Below the pieces are notes generated by a model that did no database searches, was not told the origin of the DNA, and saw only the letters and a program-made list of their open reading frames with translations. Shown piece by piece: positions 5,898 through 6,952 of a DNA stretch of 6,952 nucleotides; position 1 is the stretch's first letter; the number at the start of each line of letters is the position of its first letter. The DNA is from Candidatus Aenigmatarchaeota archaeon (GTDB taxonomy: Archaea > Aenigmatarchaeota > Aenigmatarchaeia > QMZS01), in NCBI GenBank assembly GCA_030620695.1, contig JAUXEA010000023.1:1-6952 (forward strand), read 5' to 3'. The position numbers were made by a program, and so were the translations under genes.

Positions 5898-5918
5898 AAT
5901 TAATTCATTCTAATAATT
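5880..5918. promoter_or_regulatory. Compact divergent promoter region of the CBS-HPF gene and its neighbour
   Basis: Only 21 bp (5898-5918) separate the two divergent ATGs, with no Shine-Dalgarno on either side. For the plus gene, AAATAAATA at 5880-5888 is a plausible TATA box that would give a start about 8-10 nt before the ATG. It lies inside the coding start of the minus gene. No convincing TATA box was seen for the minus gene; it would have to lie inside the plus coding sequence. The two promoters must therefore overlap coding DNA. Confidence 0.35.
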
Positions 5919-6908
5919 ATGATGTATGAAATTGTGCTCAAAGTTAAACCCCTGAATACAGAAGATACAATAGGAAAAGCAGTCTCAAAAATGGAGGAAT
6001 TGAGAATAGATGGTTGGCCTGTTTTCTCTAAAGAATATGAAGGAATGGTTTATCTCAGGGATATTGTTGCAAGAGACTTGGATGCAAATGCAAAAGTAAA
6101 GAATTTTGTTAAAGATGTTCCACATTTAACAGAAACAGAAGGTGGTGAAAACTTTAAAAATTATAGCGTTCTCCCATTTTTTGCTGGTAATTCTTTTTCA
6201 GGGATTATTCCTGCAATTGATTTTCTTAAAACCCTGAATCCAGAAATAGATTTAAACAAGATTTGTGAAAAGACAGAAATAATATCTGGTGACGAAACAA
6301 TAGGTGTAGCAAGAAATTTATTGCTTGAAAAAGAGGTTTTGCTTGTTTCTGAAAAAGACAAAATCACCCATGCAGTTGATTGTTTCTCTTTAGGGAAAAT
6401 TATCAAAACTAAAAGAGACAGAATTCTTGCCCCGGACAAGCAGGAAGAAAAAGAAATAAGAGTAATTGATTTTGTCAGGGACTTTGTTGAAATTGAATCT
6501 GAAATAAAAAATGAGGAATTATTTAAATTAATCAAAGAAAATGGTTTTGTTGTTTACAAAAATAAAATAATAACCCCAAAAACAATCTTCAGGAATCTGA
6601 ATAAAAGAGAAAAAGAAACAAAAATAGAACTTGTTGGTTTTGATTTGGAAGAAGGGATTTACACAGATATAATTTATAAAAATTTGAAAAATTTTGCAAA
6701 GAAAGTCCAAAAAATTTTAAAACCTATTGAAATAAAATTTCATCTAAAAAAACTGAGAAAAACAGGAAAAACCCTCTATAAAATTGATGGGAGAGTCATT
6801 GTAGGAGGAAAAGTTTTAGAGGCAAGAATTACGGGCTATGGGCTTCATGATTTGGTTCAGGAAGTAATAGATAAATTAGAGAGGCAGGTTAGGAAGATAA
6901 AACATTAG
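5919..6908 (+). CDS. CBS-repeat protein fused to an HPF/RaiA-like ribosome hibernation domain
   Basis: This 329-residue protein is probably a ribosome hibernation factor controlled by a small ligand. The N-terminal two thirds read as four CBS-like repeats. These are about 5-53 (TIGKAVSKMEELRIDGWPVF then GMVYLRDIVARD), 57-107 (a degenerate one, VLPFFAGNSFSGIIPAIDFL), 117-165 (TIGVARNLLLEKEVLLVSE) and 180-227 (IRVIDFV, then FVVYKNKIITPKTIF). CBS pairs commonly bind adenosine nucleotides. The C-terminal domain (about 233-329) fits the beta-alpha-beta-beta-beta-alpha order of HPF/RaiA: a first strand KIELVGFDL, helix YTDIIYKNLKNFAKKVQKI, strands IEIKFHLKKL, TLYKIDGRVIV and KVLEARITGYG, and the helix LHDLVQEVIDKLERQVRKIKH. 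The end closely resembles the bacterial pattern IDKLxRQxxKHK. ATG 5919 is followed directly by a second ATG at 5922; either could start. The gene stands alone on the plus strand, divergent from the unknown 179-residue gene. Confidence 0.8.
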   Translation: MMYEIVLKVKPLNTEDTIGKAVSKMEELRIDGWPVFSKEYEGMVYLRDIVARDLDANAKVKNFVKDVPHLTETEGGENFKNYSVLPFFAGNSFSGIIPAIDFLKTLNPEIDLNKICEKTEIISGDETIGVARNLLLEKEVLLVSEKDKITHAVDCFSLGKIIKTKRDRILAPDKQEEKEIRVIDFVRDFVEIESEIKNEELFKLIKENGFVVYKNKIITPKTIFRNLNKREKETKIELVGFDLEEGIYTDIIYKNLKNFAKKVQKILKPIEIKFHLKKLRKTGKTLYKIDGRVIVGGKVLEARITGYGLHDLVQEVIDKLERQVRKIKH

Positions 6909-6925
6909 ATAGATAATTTCAAATG

Positions 6926-6937
6926 TTTATATATACC
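6926..6937 (+). promoter_or_regulatory. Strong archaeal-type TATA box near the right edge
   Basis: TTTATATATACC is the best TATA-box match in the window, preceded by AAATG, and it lies 18 bp after the stop of the CBS-HPF gene. A transcript would be expected to begin about 25 nt downstream of its centre, at or just beyond position 6952. The ATG at 6950-6952 lies slightly too close to be its natural start codon. The gene or RNA it serves lies outside the window. The orientation is inferred from the room available. Confidence 0.5.
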
Positions 6938-6952
6938 TTAAAGTTATTGATG

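Noticed and set aside
6161..6710. Minus-strand frames opposite the CBS-HPF gene
   Set aside because: They are low-complexity Ser/Ile/Phe-rich shadows of a well supported gene, with no promoter or start signal.

Overview
The window is AT-rich DNA, densely packed and read with the standard genetic code (TAA, TGA and TAG all close genes). It is most likely archaeal. The transcription signals that can be seen look like archaeal TATA boxes (TTTATATATACC near the right end), and no gene start has a clear Shine-Dalgarno sequence. One gene fuses CBS-type sensor repeats to a ribosome-hibernation (HPF/RaiA-like) domain, an arrangement I associate with archaea. The small, lineage-specific membrane proteins and the glycosyltransferase set suit a DPANN-type archaeon (Pacearchaeota/Woesearchaeota-like). 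That placement is an inference from general resemblance, not from a marker gene.

Left part (27-4071, minus strand): a tight four-gene operon read right to left. It encodes (1) a membrane-anchored extracytoplasmic protein with two apparent beta-sandwich repeats, (2) a processive-type GT2 glycosyltransferase with a membrane domain, (3) a membrane-anchored thioredoxin-like protein whose expected CxxC is reduced to SxxC, and (4) a GT-C (PMT/GT39-like) polytopic glycosyltransferase with a cysteine-containing outer domain. Gene gaps are +12, -7 and +2 nt, so co-transcription is very likely. The set looks like a cell-surface glycan or protein-glycosylation module.

Middle (4072-4244): a 173-bp divergent intergenic region unusually rich in palindromes with the cores GGCTTAAGCC and GGCTCGAGCC. 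They form one inverted repeat next to each of the two divergent start codons, and the putative TATA box of the minus operon lies in the loop of one of them. Rightward from here are two tandem paralogous membrane proteins (4245-4790 and 4787-5329). They align without a gap at about 51% identity and are joined by an ATGA stop/start overlap. Their function is unknown; an ECF S-component/MreD-like shape is a weak guess.

Right part: an unknown 179-residue soluble protein (5358-5897, minus) is divergent, with only 21 bp between the starts, from a 329-residue protein (5919-6908, plus). The latter has four CBS-like repeats followed by an HPF/RaiA-like domain and is probably a ligand-gated ribosome hibernation factor. 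This is the most interesting gene in the window. A strong TATA box at 6926-6937 points to another transcription unit beginning just past the right edge.
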